The notes beneath the pieces were generated by a model that worked only from the letters and a program-made list of their open reading frames with translations, was not told where the DNA came from and did no database searches. DNA of 64,000 nucleotides, taken from contig OX388349.1 of NCBI GenBank assembly GCA_947579665.1, positions 26,878,459 to 26,942,458 on the forward strand, written 5' to 3'. This stretch comes from Sympetrum striolatum (lineage: Eukaryota > Arthropoda > Insecta > Odonata > Libellulidae). Positions 13,447 to 25,559 of this stretch are shown here, piece by piece. The translations under genes and the position numbers were made by a program. Numbering within the stretch: position 1 is the first letter of the stretch; the number at the start of each line of letters is the position of its first letter.

Positions 13447-16189
13447 CACAAAGAAAAGACAATTTTTCATGTCCACTACCGTTTTGGATAATCTTTAAGT
13501 TTTGAAAAACATATTCTTTGTGAAAAACCACTGGTTTACGCATATCAAATGCGGTGTTGCATTTTTAAATTCTGGAATCTCGCGGACTTTTTGTTATTGC
13601 AATACTAAGTAACGTGATGCGTCCTTTCCGTAACGTATCTTGCATTTTTTATCCTTTAAATTAACTTCTGTTTACTCGACTCTCTGATGGAGATTTGTTG
13701 GGCTGGAGTAAAGAATATCTGCTTAAATTCGTTGTATATTTTGTTGATTTTGATTGACTACATTCAATCATCTCCGACCACACTTCGTGGAACGACATTT
13801 TCTCCTGCTATAGTGGTATTTATTGAGATAGGTGATAGTTAGGATAAGAATTTTGGTAACACTTCAGTAAGGACTCATTGAATGACGGAATTTACATGGT
13901 ACGTTTTTCATATAGAATATTTTTAATTGTTCTATGTAGATTTGGTGGCTCTCGTTACCAGAGGGGAGTCACAACATTTCTTGTTTTACTCTGTTTAAAA
14001 ATTACAAATAAGGCAAATCCTTATGGAAATTCATCAACTAAATTAAAAATACAGTTTTGTCTCGATAGATGAAAATTAATCTTCTTAATTGTTAAATGCC
14101 AAATTTTGCACAAAATCTCAATTGGTACGCATCTTCGGGAAATGCAATCGATCTCCACAACGATACATTGGGAATATATTTCTAGATTATGCAAATATTA
14201 ACTTTGAAATTGGAAAAGCAATTTTCTATTTGTAAACTGTAGTTGAATCTATTATTTTAACGACTATTGCTTACGTCATCATTAAGTTTTTAACTAGATC
14301 CAAGCGAGTAAAATGGCTTTCACATTATTTCCAATTGTCTCAAATTCTCTCATGCCAATATATATGGAAGAGTCTATCCGTATATAAAATTTAACTTAGC
14401 CGCAGAAAAAATAAACTTAAGTCTCCCATCCAATTTAATTTCCATCCTAACCCTTCAGAATCAGATTCTAATTTATACCACGCGATTCACATTTCAAAAA
14501 TTTGTTAAAAAATGATGTGTTTAATGGAACACGGTTAAGTAATATTGAGTACGCTTTTGAAATAAACAAAAACCATTTTAACGCTGAAAATGTAATTAAA
14601 AATTCGGTCCTTTATAATCGTTGCTACCAAGATTGTGCTTGCAATACCACCAGAATTTGACCTCCAGTGTATGAGATATTGTAACAAAATTCAAATATTT
14701 GAAGGAACCCTAAGAAAATTGAATGTTCTCAAATTGCATCTATCTCATTGTCTACAAAGGGGCAACTGCAAATTGTGCTGCGAAGTTGTCACGGAAAAAA
14801 ATCGTTCTCGCGTTGCAATTTGCCGTAGCGTATACAGGATTCCCTTCAAATTAGATGAAAAGTAAAAGAAAAAACAAGGCCAATATTCTCTCTAAATTAA
14901 ATTCTTCGCAAAACGGCCGTGGTAGTAAGGGTTGCAATTTTGTGCTGGGTATACGAACGGGAGATTCGTTGATAATAGAATGTCTAACTGTCTTTGAGAC
15001 GAAAAAAACAAACGGTTATTTTAAGTGTTATTTGCAAATATTTCTCCATGCTTGCACACACAAGGTTGTACATAAATATATATCTTTACTTAAATGCCAT
15101 GATCAAATGCAATATGAATTATTATTTTATAAAACATATCATTCTATATTAATGCATATTTATTAACTCTGCATCTCTGGCAAATTCTGCAGTATTGGAG
15201 CAGATGAATTATACTTTCCCCAATTGAGTTAAAAGGCTGCTTGAAAGCCAAAAAGTTGTATAAACATTACTCTCAAATAACGAAAAACACGTTAAAGTAG
15301 ATCCCAGATATTATGTTCCAGTATCTCTTCTTTGCATTTCTCTCAATGAAGTCATTTTTTCGTCTATGATGAATATATTTGTCTGAACTAAAGAGATAAG
15401 GCAAATACTTTGCTGTAAACATTTATTTTAATCCATTTGTGGAACATCACCGACCCCTTCTTGGATTTTACTTTATTTTTAATATTATAATATCACTGCA
15501 TACATTAAATTAACCAAGCAGTGTTGGATAATGCTGAAAGTAAACCCGGGGTATTTCGTGAATAATTAAACGCTTTTACTATCTTGGGTTAAGATTCACA
15601 CTCTCTTGTGCATAGTTGAACTTCGTTTCCATCAAATGGTAATTGATTTTACGTAAGAAAGTGAGTAATTGCAATGCAATTCTTAAATTTACATTTGTAA
15701 TATATATGTATTATAGTAAAGTATGTAAATTTGAAGAATATTACAAATATAATCTCATTCCTTGACTCGATGGCAACCGCGGAATCACCCAGTTCTGATA
15801 TGTGGTGAGCTGTTCTTCTCGTACGCTAAGAATTTCCATTGGGGAAACTGATGAAATTACTTCCCGAATTGAGATTAGTGGAGGGGTGTATTTAACGTAT
15901 AGTAATACAATTAACCATTTACATAGAATTTTACTCTAGTAACTTGATACTTTAACATTTATAAATTCCAAAAAAATTTCTCTTTGTTTACGTAAAAAAT
16001 GTTTCTGGTTGTTGTTTATTTTTTTAAGTAAAGAATGTTTGCCAAATCATCTAGAAATCCAATTTTTTCTTAAAGTATGAAGCGGACGTGATTTAATGAG
16101 AATATAGAGGAGGGTCAAAAGTGTAGGGATGTTGAGAGATGGGAAAGATTTATAGATAGCGGCGGAAATAATCCTTTACAAGGTAAGAA

Positions 16190-16640
16190 GCCATTTTATT
16201 TCTTATGGGATCGCGACCCGTTTCCTTTAGCTGCCTTTTATCACGATAATATCTTCTATTTATCTCCAGAGAACACTTTCGTCGTGCCCATAAGCAGAAA
16301 AATACCCAGAAAAAAGGCCAAACCACATTCCTTTTTCCTCCCTCCAGAATTCCGATTTTTCCCGTTCCCGACTGATAATATCCGAATCGCAGAGAATTTT
16401 TCCCTTTGGATTGCACCGCTTGACTTTTTGCCAGGCGAACGTCAGCGCCTCTGGTGGCGAGATGTTGAAAAGGATTTGGGTTGAGAAGGGTCGGGAATAT
16501 AAATATTTGTGAGCTTCTCAGCTTGATTGTGCCAAGGGAAAAACTTATCCATAGGCCTCTCCTATTACATTTCTTTGGAAAGGGATGGGGGATAAATGGG
16601 AAATAAGGGGCGAGTTTTATCATTTGGTTTACATTCACTG
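16190..16640. other. GC-richer islet with a long minus-strand frame
   Basis: The patch has locally higher GC and is open on the minus strand for 162 codons (16150-16638) and on the plus strand for 66 (16284-16484). The minus-strand translation is basic and aromatic-rich, without a recognisable domain. A CTCF-like word (AGCGCCTCTGGTGGCG, 16444-16459) lies inside. A conserved regulatory element is as plausible as an exon. Confidence 0.3.
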
Positions 16641-17879
16641 CTTTTCAGCCGTGGCTAGTGGACGAACTTCATATTTTCATTTACGTATTCATACGTTCAT
16701 CCAGCCAGTTGTCAGTGAGGTTTTGTAGGAGGTGATTTAACATTAGCATCTGATTTTAATTTGTTATCAATAGAATTGCTTTGATAAATGACCACAAGCA
16801 ACTATCCGTTATGAAAATCTTTTCCTTATTATTTCCTTCCCTTGTGATGTTTGCGAAATTAGTAAACTGGAATAACAGAATCAACCACTTGGTCGAAGTG
16901 CTCTGTTCTGATTAATTTTCCAAAAAGCTTCCAGTCCTCTTTCCTGGGGCGAGTCCAGGAGGTTTACAACGGCTGTAGCATTTCCGTTGAACCTCAAATA
17001 TCCACTTCAAAACAGTCCAGCTCTACTGCGTACGAATCCTAATCTGGGACTAATCCAACATTTCTAGTATCTCAAATCGCCGAACAATATTCGAGAGGGA
17101 TTCCAACCAAGGAAAAAAAAGAGTTTCCTTTTTTTATCCGTCGATAAAAAAGTTTTCGTGAGTAGGATTGAAGCGTTGGAAGTTATATTGAGTCAAGGGA
17201 TGGAATGATTCCGTGTGAAGATTTTTACAAACATTTATTAGCTTTTATTCTCTCGAGTCGGGAATATGTGTCAATCGTCGCATTCCTATGAAAGGTGTTG
17301 ATTGATCATGGGACATTTCATCGAAATTAGGAATCGAAATGAGTTGATTCCTTACCTTTATCTGAGTTATACGATTATTCTTAGCAGTATTTTGTTAAAA
17401 GGAATTGATTTATAGTAATAAAGAAAAAAATAAACCTGCTGATTTTCAGTAATGTTAAAACTAAAATTAATACATAACGTAACGCGTGAGTATGGTAATT
17501 AATAATATGAATTTATGTAACTTATTACTAGAATCCATCATTGAAGATTGAGAATCCAATAGTTTGATGATCATGATTGTTATTGTTATTATTAGAATCA
17601 AAATCATCCATAAACACCAGTCTCTTTCAGAGTACAGAACCAACAGTAACAAAAAATAATGATCTTTGATTGCCACTAGTTAGGATTCTTTCGTCATATA
17701 TCAGGAATTTTATCGCAATTGGTAAACATTTAGGTACCATACATTCACAAGCGTAGACATGAACATTACGTGCACGATTATGTAGTAGAGGTGTCTTAGA
17801 GGGAATTATGGAGGAGAGGAATTATCGAGAAAGGTCTAGGTTTAATTCAGAGGTGTAACCAATGGAAAGTCTTAAGATT

Positions 17880-18160
17880 GCGGTTAATGGGGAATGGCGC
17901 GTTTACTTTGAAACGACGTAAGCCCTGGTTTCCTCAGATGGCGCCCAACGGTAACGTAGCGCGTGGGAGAGAGCTGCAATAAACCAGCTGTCGGGTCGTT
18001 TGCCCTTGATGATGATAAGAATGAGAGTGACGAAAGGTCGGCTTATTCTCCCTCTTTTGCGATACGTCGCTAAGACAGATTTAGAGTAAGAGTTAACGAA
18101 AATCAACATCACGACGTCTATGCAGCTTCCGGGTCCGCATTTGCATTCCATCTTTTGCAG
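17880..18160. other. GC-richer islet containing a CTCF-like word
   Basis: The islet is GC/CpG-enriched relative to its surroundings and contains CAGATGGCGCC at 17935-17945, which fits the fly CTCF core AGRTGGCGCY. A minus-strand frame (17903-18151, 82 codons) has no recognisable similarity. Regulatory identity is inferred only. Confidence 0.3.
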
Positions 18161-19559
18161 AAAGGACTTCCTAGTTGATTCGGGGCAGGGACATATCTAC
18201 ATACTTACTAGGGAGGGGGGTTTTAACATTATTTTCTTATGAACTCAGCTCCAAATTAACTTTTAAAATGACACTTAATCGTAATAAATGCAGTATATGG
18301 TACCATTACATTTTAATTCATGCTCCTTGGGATGTATTTTGTGTTTTAAAGACATTATAGGAAGACAATCGTTCGTAGATCCAGATAGCGTTCCATTGCA
18401 AGGTTCTTACATAGATATATGCATCTATGATTCGATATAATATATATTCGATATCATATATATCATATGCATATATGATTCGAAAAATAGTGTCTCTACC
18501 TATAAATAAGGGATGGAAAAGTTACAAAAAGAATGGAATTATTTCTGAAAGTAATTCGATTCTTACATTCGTGCTTTGTGTATATTAAACCAGCAAAATA
18601 CACACGTGTACAAATATGTTTTATTCTGACTTAAATTCCCTGAGATGAAGAATTTTAGGCCAAACCCGGTCGCGTTTGAAATATATTTAAGATCATAAGT
18701 AATCAGTTTTGAATTCGGTAGGTCCTCTGTTGTGTTTTGTGTAATAAGAGAGAAGCTATGATGCTGTATAAGGGTTTATGGCGTTTTTTTAATATACACA
18801 GAAATTCAGACGCGAATCTTCTTCTAATAATTTCAAGGCGTCACTTCCCCATCAATGGCACATTGCCATCATTAGTAGAATCGTATATTGATCATAGTAA
18901 GAAATGTAATCCAATAACTTTATTTTTAAGTTGTAAATAATTATAAAAATAATTGCACTGATTCATTTGCAATCTTAAGCATTCAGTATCACTGAGGATT
19001 ACCAAAACCACCCGTGTTCAGTTCCTTTGAGCATATTGGATATTAAAATGAGTCTTATATATTTTTATACTACTTATATTTACCAAGGATATTCTTATAG
19101 AATAGTGAAAAAGAATTTTGAAGCAATTTTTTGCATTCAAAGCGGAAATCTATATTGGCGTGAAAAAAAAGACACCAAAACATCTATCACCAATAAGAAA
19201 CGTATGTGGGCATAGAAATATGCTCATATATAGAATTTATGCATTAAATTGCAATATGCACATACATTATTATACAGATCATTCTAAATTTTATTTACAA
19301 TTTTGTAATGGGTGATGATTTATAAACGGAAATTTTAAAATAGGATTCGTGAATACGTAACGTTAACACACATTTTGTAGCAGACGAAAAAATGGTAAAA
19401 ACAAACAAACTCAGGAAACGTGAGAGGATTATCACATTAATATTTAATTCGATAGAAAAACGAGATCATTATATGGAGCTGTTACTGAGCCTCTGAAAGC
19501 CGTCGGAATGAAACGAATGCATTATTTGGTAATTAGAACACTCGATCCGATACACGTTT

Positions 19560-19880
19560 TCCCCTTTTCTCATTTAATTCATTCTTTTGTTGGTTTAATT
19601 CCTCTTGTAGGCCCCAAATCTCTCCGGCAATCTTTTTTCCTTCTTCAGGGAAACAAGGGCCCCAATTTAAATCCGTCCCTCGTTAACGAGCGGGTCGTCC
19701 ATCGGGAGCCAGATGGTCCCGCACTCCTATTCACATTGTGGATCCGCTCCTCTACCACACCAACCGAACCCTGTTTTCCATGCGACAAGTTACGGGTATC
19801 AGAGGGCTGTTCGTTTTTATGCCGACCTCTGGAGATTTTTGTGGGCAAATTTCGATAGAGGATTAGGGGTCCCATGACAA
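19560..19880. other. GC-richer islet, part of a possible dispersed repeat
   Basis: GC-rich sequence is open on both strands (plus 19508-19858, minus 19645-19890). Its right part (19808-19877) resembles 21200-21264 in the same orientation: both hold TGTTCGTTTT, then ATGCC, then TCGATAGA, then an ATTARGGG-like end. The shared block suggests a dispersed repeat or duplicated regulatory element rather than a coding exon. Confidence 0.3.
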
Positions 19881-21199
19881 AAGTCCACACCTGAAATGCT
19901 CACAAGAAGAGCTCCACATATTGAAAATTGCAACAGTGATAAAACCTCATATTCAAATATCAGCTACACCTACTCAACCCCAGATTGACAGAAATCGGAA
20001 AGTAATTCGATAGTTATGCGTAATATTATGCATTACAACATAAATTCCAAAAGAATAATGGTTACAAATGACAAGATTGATGCTTGAAGGTGTGACTTTG
20101 TGGAAAGCCATGAATAAAGAAAGTAGCGTAAGTAAATAATTCTTTAAAAAGGGAATAAATATTTTCTAGGGTCAGAGGTACTGATGATGGTTCTCGGTCC
20201 CAGAGTCCGGTAAACCTCTTATTGGGTTCTATTTGATGTATCTTTTGAATTTGTCATTAAAGATTTTAAAGCTAATTTCACACTAAATTTATTAAACTAC
20301 TGTACCTGAAGATGCTTATATGGAGTTGAAACTAGTCGTGGTTAAATGATTGTATGGTAGATATGAATGTGTTTCTTTCATTGTAGCTACAAACAATATT
20401 TATGCGATAATATTAATAATACTCAAGACTTTAATTGCAGATTTGCAGATGTTGTCTTTTTTGACCTGGTTTTCACTCTTTCCGGATATTTCCAATACTA
20501 TGCTCAGTAGTCTAATATCTAGACTTCTAGGTGTTTCTGTATATCATACGATAAAAATTGGTAAATTCCTCAGAATTTTTTGGGAAGGTTACAATTAATA
20601 TGAGATATTTTTCTTATGGCTGCTAGGCGCAGACACAACGAAGGGTTTAAGAGGTGGACATTTTCTTTAGATAAATGTGTTATATAATTGTAAACAGTTA
20701 TACGATCCAGAAATAAACCGTCGCTTACACTGCAACTTTCACTATATAAACACCGACACTTACCGTCACTCAACTAGACCCCTTAATAAGAAGCCTTATA
20801 TACCCTGTACGATCACAAATGCTTCTTCAGGTCAGATATGGCAGCACTTGGTCTCGACGCGACTTGGTCTGAGACACCCGAATTGTGCAGGTTTCAATTT
20901 AGTTATAACAATTTATTTGCACCCATGAAATATAATAAAACTTTTTTGTTCCACTTCAAAATTCGTTTTTGTTGATCGAAAGGTCTCTTAATCAAGAGAT
21001 AAGAGACGGAGTCAACAATGCCTGGATCTAAGCCGACTCTAATCATGTTCGCCAACCGAGTGTTAATTTCGCAACAATACTATTTTACGTCTTAATTTTC
21101 CCTTTTAAAATTGACAATGTATGCATTTATGCCTGAAGGGTTTTATTAATGTGGAGTTTTGTCTTGTGCGCTTCTTTCGTTTGCGGTTTTGTCCGGTCA

Positions 21200-21264
21200 T
21201 GTTCGTTTTCTATGCCAACTTACGGAGGCCCTTATGGGCCAACATCGATAGAGAATTAAGGGAC
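21200..21264 (+). repeat. Second copy of the 65-bp block seen at 19808-19877
   Basis: By eye about two thirds to three quarters of positions match with a few gaps, including the exact words TGTTCGTTTT and TCGATAGA. The match appears to stop on both sides. Origin unknown. Confidence 0.3.
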
Positions 21265-22189
21265 GAACCAAAAAATGCCTTTATACTCTCTTTTCACCAT
21301 CCATACCACCCCGGTTCAAAGGGAGGATTTTTAATTTAATTCCGCTACGTTATCATCTCATTCTCCATTAGGAATGGTTCCAAGAAAGCGATCATGCGCA
21401 AACAATCTTTCATTTTTATGGTCAAATTGCCTATTAAGGTTATCTCTCTTTCGAATATAAAAGTAGGGCTGCAATTTGGATAAGTGCCCGACCAGGGACT
21501 CGCTCAAATGTTTCCTGTTTCTCTTTTTTTATTATTCTTCACATTTAAATAATGAGAGGGATTTAAAAGAGTGGGAAACAGGATGGATAACGAAGCAGTT
21601 CTTCCAAATGCCGTACGAATTCGTTGTAATTTACGTATGTTGGATCGTTCAGTAACAAAAGTTGAGTTAAATGATTCAATAAAATAAAAATATTATCATG
21701 ATGATAATGATAAGTTGATGCGAATAATTGATTATGAAAAATGTTCACCATTTTTGCTTTCATAATTAAGGCACGAATTCAGAGGAAGCCTATCCAACTT
21801 CAGGAATTTCTGCATAAAATATTAAAATCGTAGTACCCTCACAAATTTTTATCTTCGAAGAAAAATAATCTATCATTGGAGTTCAGATTATAGAGTGGCA
21901 CCTCAATTTTTAAGAGAGAATATAAATTAAAACCATAAATTTGCCTTGATGAAATGGTCAAATAAACAGTTTATTCTCTGAAGAAAATGAACTGAAAATA
22001 AATAAGAAAATATATGACTGTGATATAAGATTTTTGCAGCAAATAATATAGAATAAGAAGATGTAAAAGAATATATTATTAAAGAAAAAGGTTAAGAGAG
22101 GAAACAGAAAATTAAGATATTAAACTCTAGTTGAAACTTACAAGGTAAGTGTATATAGTAATTAACACCTACACATGAGTTCTAATTGC

Positions 22190-22460
22190 GCTATTATCGC
22201 GAAATAGAGATAATTCCAAGTCCCTGGAAGGCATTGTGCTCTAAAACGTGTCGGGGAAAGCCATTTGTCGTTAATTGGGCGTAAGGAGAGCAATTTACAT
22301 TCGTACGCCACCTAACGGAGACATTTCTGTGCATTGTCGTCTTTTGTGGTGCTATCTGGAACAGGTTCCGGATAATTTGCTTCTTACTGCTGTAATGGCG
22401 TAAGTGAGGTGCAAATGGTTACGAGCAATGAAGCTGAGATTCCCCTCAAATCGTCCGAAT
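22190..22460. other. GC-richer islet, possible regulatory element
   Basis: The patch is more complex and GC-richer than its flanks. It holds homeodomain-like TTAATTGG and a short inverted repeat GGAAC-AG-GTTCC. No long open frame is present, so if it is constrained it is probably non-coding. Confidence 0.25.
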
Positions 22461-23149
22461 CGGTACGATAAACAACCAGAACAACCTGTTAGAAAAGAAA
22501 ACCACGATAGAGAAATTTTTCGGAATAGTTAGTGGACCAAATGCTAGTCCATCAGGGTTGAATTTACTTTGCTTAGCAGAATTAATGGGGTATCATTAAG
22601 CAGTAGAACGCAAAAAAGATGATCCAAATATAATCTACATGATCGTAGGTTTCCGAATATAATTGTGTGACAGAAAATGCATCGTTAAGATATTTTCACT
22701 GTAGCGTATTTTTCGTTCATAAGAACTTAAAACGAATCTTTTGATGGTCTTGCCCATGTTTTTCTTTTGATGATTCTCTCCACGGTGTCTGGTCGATCTA
22801 AGGAAAAGATTAGATGTTTTATAACAAGCAAAAATTTCTTATCTTAAATTGTGTCAAGCAAATTAAACCCAAAATTCAGTCTTATATTTTCCAAAGTTTC
22901 TCATCCTATATAGCGTCGTATCTTCGTATTTTAAATTTTTAATCAGGTCTTTCCTTGCCGCTTATTTTATTTTAATAAGATTTGTAATTTGAAAGTGAAG
23001 GAATTTTATTTATCTAATAAGTGAACGATTTAGTTCTGCTTATTTTTTTAGTGTGCCCGTCTTTGATTTCAGAGTTTCTGGACTGACACCGGTGGGAATT
23101 CAAAATTACCGATACAGGTTTGCGACAGTAAGGACATCTGTCCAAGCCT

Positions 23150-23205
23150 ATCCATCTACCAAGGGATTCACAGCAAAGCGACAGTGAATCCCTTGGTAGA
23201 TGGAT
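23150..23205. repeat. Perfect 22-bp inverted repeat with 12-nt loop
   Basis: Arms at 23150-23171 and 23184-23205 are exact reverse complements (core CCATCTACCAAGGGATTCAC) around AGCAAAGCGACA. A perfect hairpin this long is not expected by chance. It lies immediately upstream of the SINE-like fragment and about 150 bp from the 3' end of LINE copy 2. It could be an element terminus, a hairpin-type small RNA precursor, or a repair-generated fold-back. Confidence 0.8.
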
Positions 23206-23227
23206 CCCAGTGATCTCTACTCATATG

Positions 23228-23310
23228 TCGGAATTGGTGTGGTAAAGATTTGCTTGCTAGTATAACGCTGAGATCGCGGGTTCGAACCCTGGTCAGGTTG
23301 ACTGCGTTCA
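23228..23310 (+). mobile_element. tRNA-derived SINE fragment
   Basis: A tRNA-like promoter layout is visible: an A-box-like TTGGTGTGGTAAAG near 23234 and a perfect B box GGTTCGAACCC at 23279-23289, about 45 bp apart. This is the usual head of a tRNA-derived SINE. The sequence does not fold convincingly into a functional tRNA, and a discrete acceptor stem was not found. Its 3' tail runs into AT-rich DNA next to LINE copy 2. Confidence 0.55.
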
Positions 23311-23357
23311 GCTATTAGTGTATTTACAAATATATTTCACGGTTTTTATTCAAAAAA

Positions 23358-25550
23358 TCTACATCTACATCTACATTAATACCCTACAAGCCGCCTTTCG
23401 GCGTGTGGCAGGGGGTGTAAACACCAGTTGAATCTAAATTACTTCCTTATTCGATTGTTGTCACGTATTGTTCGCGGAAAGAATGAATCTCTGAAACGAT
23501 TCGTCCTAGCATCTATTTCTCTTAACTTACGGTCATTATCGGATCGACCGACGTAGCAGGGGGGTTGCATGATACCGATTGTATCTTTGGAAAATGTAGT
23601 TTCCCTGAATTTATTAAGCAATCGCAGCCTAGCTTCCAATCTCCTTTCTTTCAAGGATTCCCAACCTACGTCTGAGAGCATTTTTGTAACGCTTGCTTTT
23701 TTATCGTAGCATTTCTTAACAAAACGAACCGCTTTACGCTGCACTTTCTCGAGTTCGCGAGTACACGTTTCATCCGCCGGATCCCATATACTTGCCGCAT
23801 ATTCCAGAAGGGGTCTGACCAAGGTAAAATAACAGCGCTCTCTCACCTTTTCGTCGCATTTACCGACAATACGCTTTACAAAGCCAAGCCTTTTACTTGC
23901 TTTGCCGCAGATTTTTCGAATATGCGTGCTCCAATTTAAGTTATTAGTAATGTTGATCCCGAGATATTTAACTGAATCTACTACTTTGATACTAATTCCA
24001 TTAATTTTGTATGGGTGATTTGGACGCATTTTTTTCTTTTCGAAGAAATTAACTACGGAGCATTTACTTACGTTAATATCTAATTCCCATTTTTCGCACC
24101 ACCTTTGGATGAGGACTAAATCGTTTGAGAGAGATGTCCGGTCTTCCTCGTTTGTTATTTCCCTATACATAACCGAGTCATCCGCAAATATCCTCACATT
24201 ACTAACTATCTCGTCACTCAAGTCATTGATATAAATAAGGAAAAGAAGAGGTCCAATTACACTGCCTTGAGGTACGCCAGAGGTAACTTTGATTCTATTT
24301 GAGCTAACGCCATCCAGTACAACTTGTTGTTCCCTCTCGTAGAGAAAATCCTTAACCCAGTCGACTACTTCCTTGTTAATGCCCGCTAGTTTTAGTTTGT
24401 AAATTAGTTTGTAGTGGGGGACTCTATCGAATGCTTTTTTGAAATCTAGGAAAATAGCGTCCACTTGCTTTTTACTTTCGGCGGACTTTAAGATATCGTG
24501 TACAAATAGAGCAAGTTGGGTTTCACATGATCGGGACTTACGAAAACCATGCTGGTTTGCGTCGAGGAATTCATTTCTATCTAAAAATCCCATGAGTGAG
24601 CTTACGACGATATGTTCCATTACCTTTCCGGACAGCGAAGTTAATGATATAGGTCTATAATTTCCTGGGTCCTCCTTTAATCCGCTTTTGTAAACAGGAG
24701 TAATATTAGCTAATTTCCAATCGGATGGGACCCTACCTTCATTTATCGATTTACAAAATATAATTTTGAGATAAGGGGCGACGCTTTCTGCCAGTTCTTT
24801 AAGCACTCTTGCTGGGATGCCTTCTGGCCCTGGCGACTTATTTGGCTTAATTTTGCGTAATATTTTAACTATACCGTCTGTCGTAAAAGTTATATTTGGC
24901 ATGGAATCCAGTATATTAACCTTAGGGAGGATCTCTATGTTACAATCTGATGTGAATACGCTTTGGTAAAATTCGTTTAGAATATTCGCTTTCCTCTTCG
25001 AATCGCAAGTAATGTTACCTTCGATATCCCTTATCGAGCTCACTGTTTGTATCTTTCCCTGTACCTCTCTAACGTAGGACCAGAAAGCTTTAGGGTCTTC
25101 CTCTAAACATTCCCCAAGTATTTTCTTTTTAAAGTTGCTGTGGGCGTTACGCATAGCTCGCTTGGTGTCGCATTTTGCTTTCTTGTGCTTTTCTAGTAAT
25201 AGTGATCGTGGTGGATTTGGAACAAGCTGATCTATTCCCTTAAAAGCCTTTACTTTTCCGTGCAAATCTCTTTGTTTGCGGAGAGCCCTTCTAACCTCTT
25301 TATCGTACCATCTGGGCTCGCAATCATTTTTAGAGTATTTCGAAGGTATATACAAATCTATATATTTATGCATTATCTCCACGAATGATTTCCATGTATC
25401 CTCAGTGTTGTTGTTGCTTACGCGCGACTTAAATGAATTAAAATCGGTAGTTAGTTTTACGTTAAATTCCTCGAATTTGGCTTTGGAATAGAGATAAATT
25501 CGAGGTTGTTTGGCTTTGGAATAGAGATAAAATGAAGTTGTTTGCGCATT
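23358..25550 (-). mobile_element. CR1/L2-like LINE, copy 2, 5'-truncated with intact RT frame
   Basis: The minus-strand element ends (3') in a (GTAGAT)n tail at about 23358-23375 and the family hairpin at 23382-23413. The RT frame is open across more than 2 kb, so this is the youngest-looking copy. The 5' part (ORF1 and endonuclease) is missing. At the 5' junction a 23-bp word occurs twice with a 33-bp period (25476-25498 and 25509-25531), a microduplication typical of error-prone end joining at truncated LINE 5' ends. No clear target-site duplication was found. Confidence 0.9.
23382..23413 (-). other. LINE 3'-terminal hairpin with GNRA tetraloop (copy 2)
   Basis: On the minus strand CGCC-GAAA-GGCG lies inside CCCTGC..GTAGGG pairing, at the same position relative to the tail as in copies 1 and 3. 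Confidence 0.65.
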
Positions 25551-25559
25551 ATTTGGCAA
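23439..25559 (-). CDS. Non-LTR retrotransposon reverse transcriptase, N-terminally truncated
   Basis: This 706-residue frame encodes the linker, reverse transcriptase and C-terminal region of a CR1/L2-like LINE polyprotein, the enzyme that copies element RNA at a nicked target. Visible RT landmarks: NYRPISLTSLSGK fingers block; D372 in FLDFKKAFD; SGVPQGSVIGPLLF near residues 420-435; FADD with D460 and D461, the catalytic pair; then a YLGI block and a conserved C-terminal region with LEYAASIWDP. All three catalytic aspartates are present. The apurinic-type endonuclease expected upstream is absent, so the protein could not start its own target-primed cycle. Element-derived sequence starts around residue 10-20. 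The first methionine is probably in or next to flanking DNA, and residues 1-30 include a duplicated YLYSKAK. CR1/L2 placement rests on motif resemblance only. Confidence 0.9.
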   Translation of the reverse strand: MPNNAQTTSFYLYSKAKQPRIYLYSKAKFEEFNVKLTTDFNSFKSRVSNNNTEDTWKSFVEIMHKYIDLYIPSKYSKNDCEPRWYDKEVRRALRKQRDLHGKVKAFKGIDQLVPNPPRSLLLEKHKKAKCDTKRAMRNAHSNFKKKILGECLEEDPKAFWSYVREVQGKIQTVSSIRDIEGNITCDSKRKANILNEFYQSVFTSDCNIEILPKVNILDSMPNITFTTDGIVKILRKIKPNKSPGPEGIPARVLKELAESVAPYLKIIFCKSINEGRVPSDWKLANITPVYKSGLKEDPGNYRPISLTSLSGKVMEHIVVSSLMGFLDRNEFLDANQHGFRKSRSCETQLALFVHDILKSAESKKQVDAIFLDFKKAFDRVPHYKLIYKLKLAGINKEVVDWVKDFLYEREQQVVLDGVSSNRIKVTSGVPQGSVIGPLLFLIYINDLSDEIVSNVRIFADDSVMYREITNEEDRTSLSNDLVLIQRWCEKWELDINVSKCSVVNFFEKKKMRPNHPYKINGISIKVVDSVKYLGINITNNLNWSTHIRKICGKASKRLGFVKRIVGKCDEKVRERCYFTLVRPLLEYAASIWDPADETCTRELEKVQRKAVRFVKKCYDKKASVTKMLSDVGWESLKERRLEARLRLLNKFRETTFSKDTIGIMQPPCYVGRSDNDRKLREIDARTNRFRDSFFPRTIRDNNRIRK

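Larger units (their letters stand above)
10498..23149. other. AT-rich non-coding region, no supported gene
   Basis: Many short frames (mostly under 110 codons, one of 162) occur, none recognisable. Additional GC-richer or C-rich patches are seen around 12.29-12.54 kb and 14.85-15.00 kb beyond those listed separately. AT microsatellite-like sequence lies near 18.41-18.49 kb. A weak pair of candidate exons is listed at 11.2-11.7 kb. Otherwise nothing recognisable. Confidence 0.55.

Noticed and set aside
16150..16638. 162-codon minus-strand frame as a gene
   Set aside because: No domain or convincing coding pattern; the GC-rich islet is also open on the other strand, which points to low stop density.
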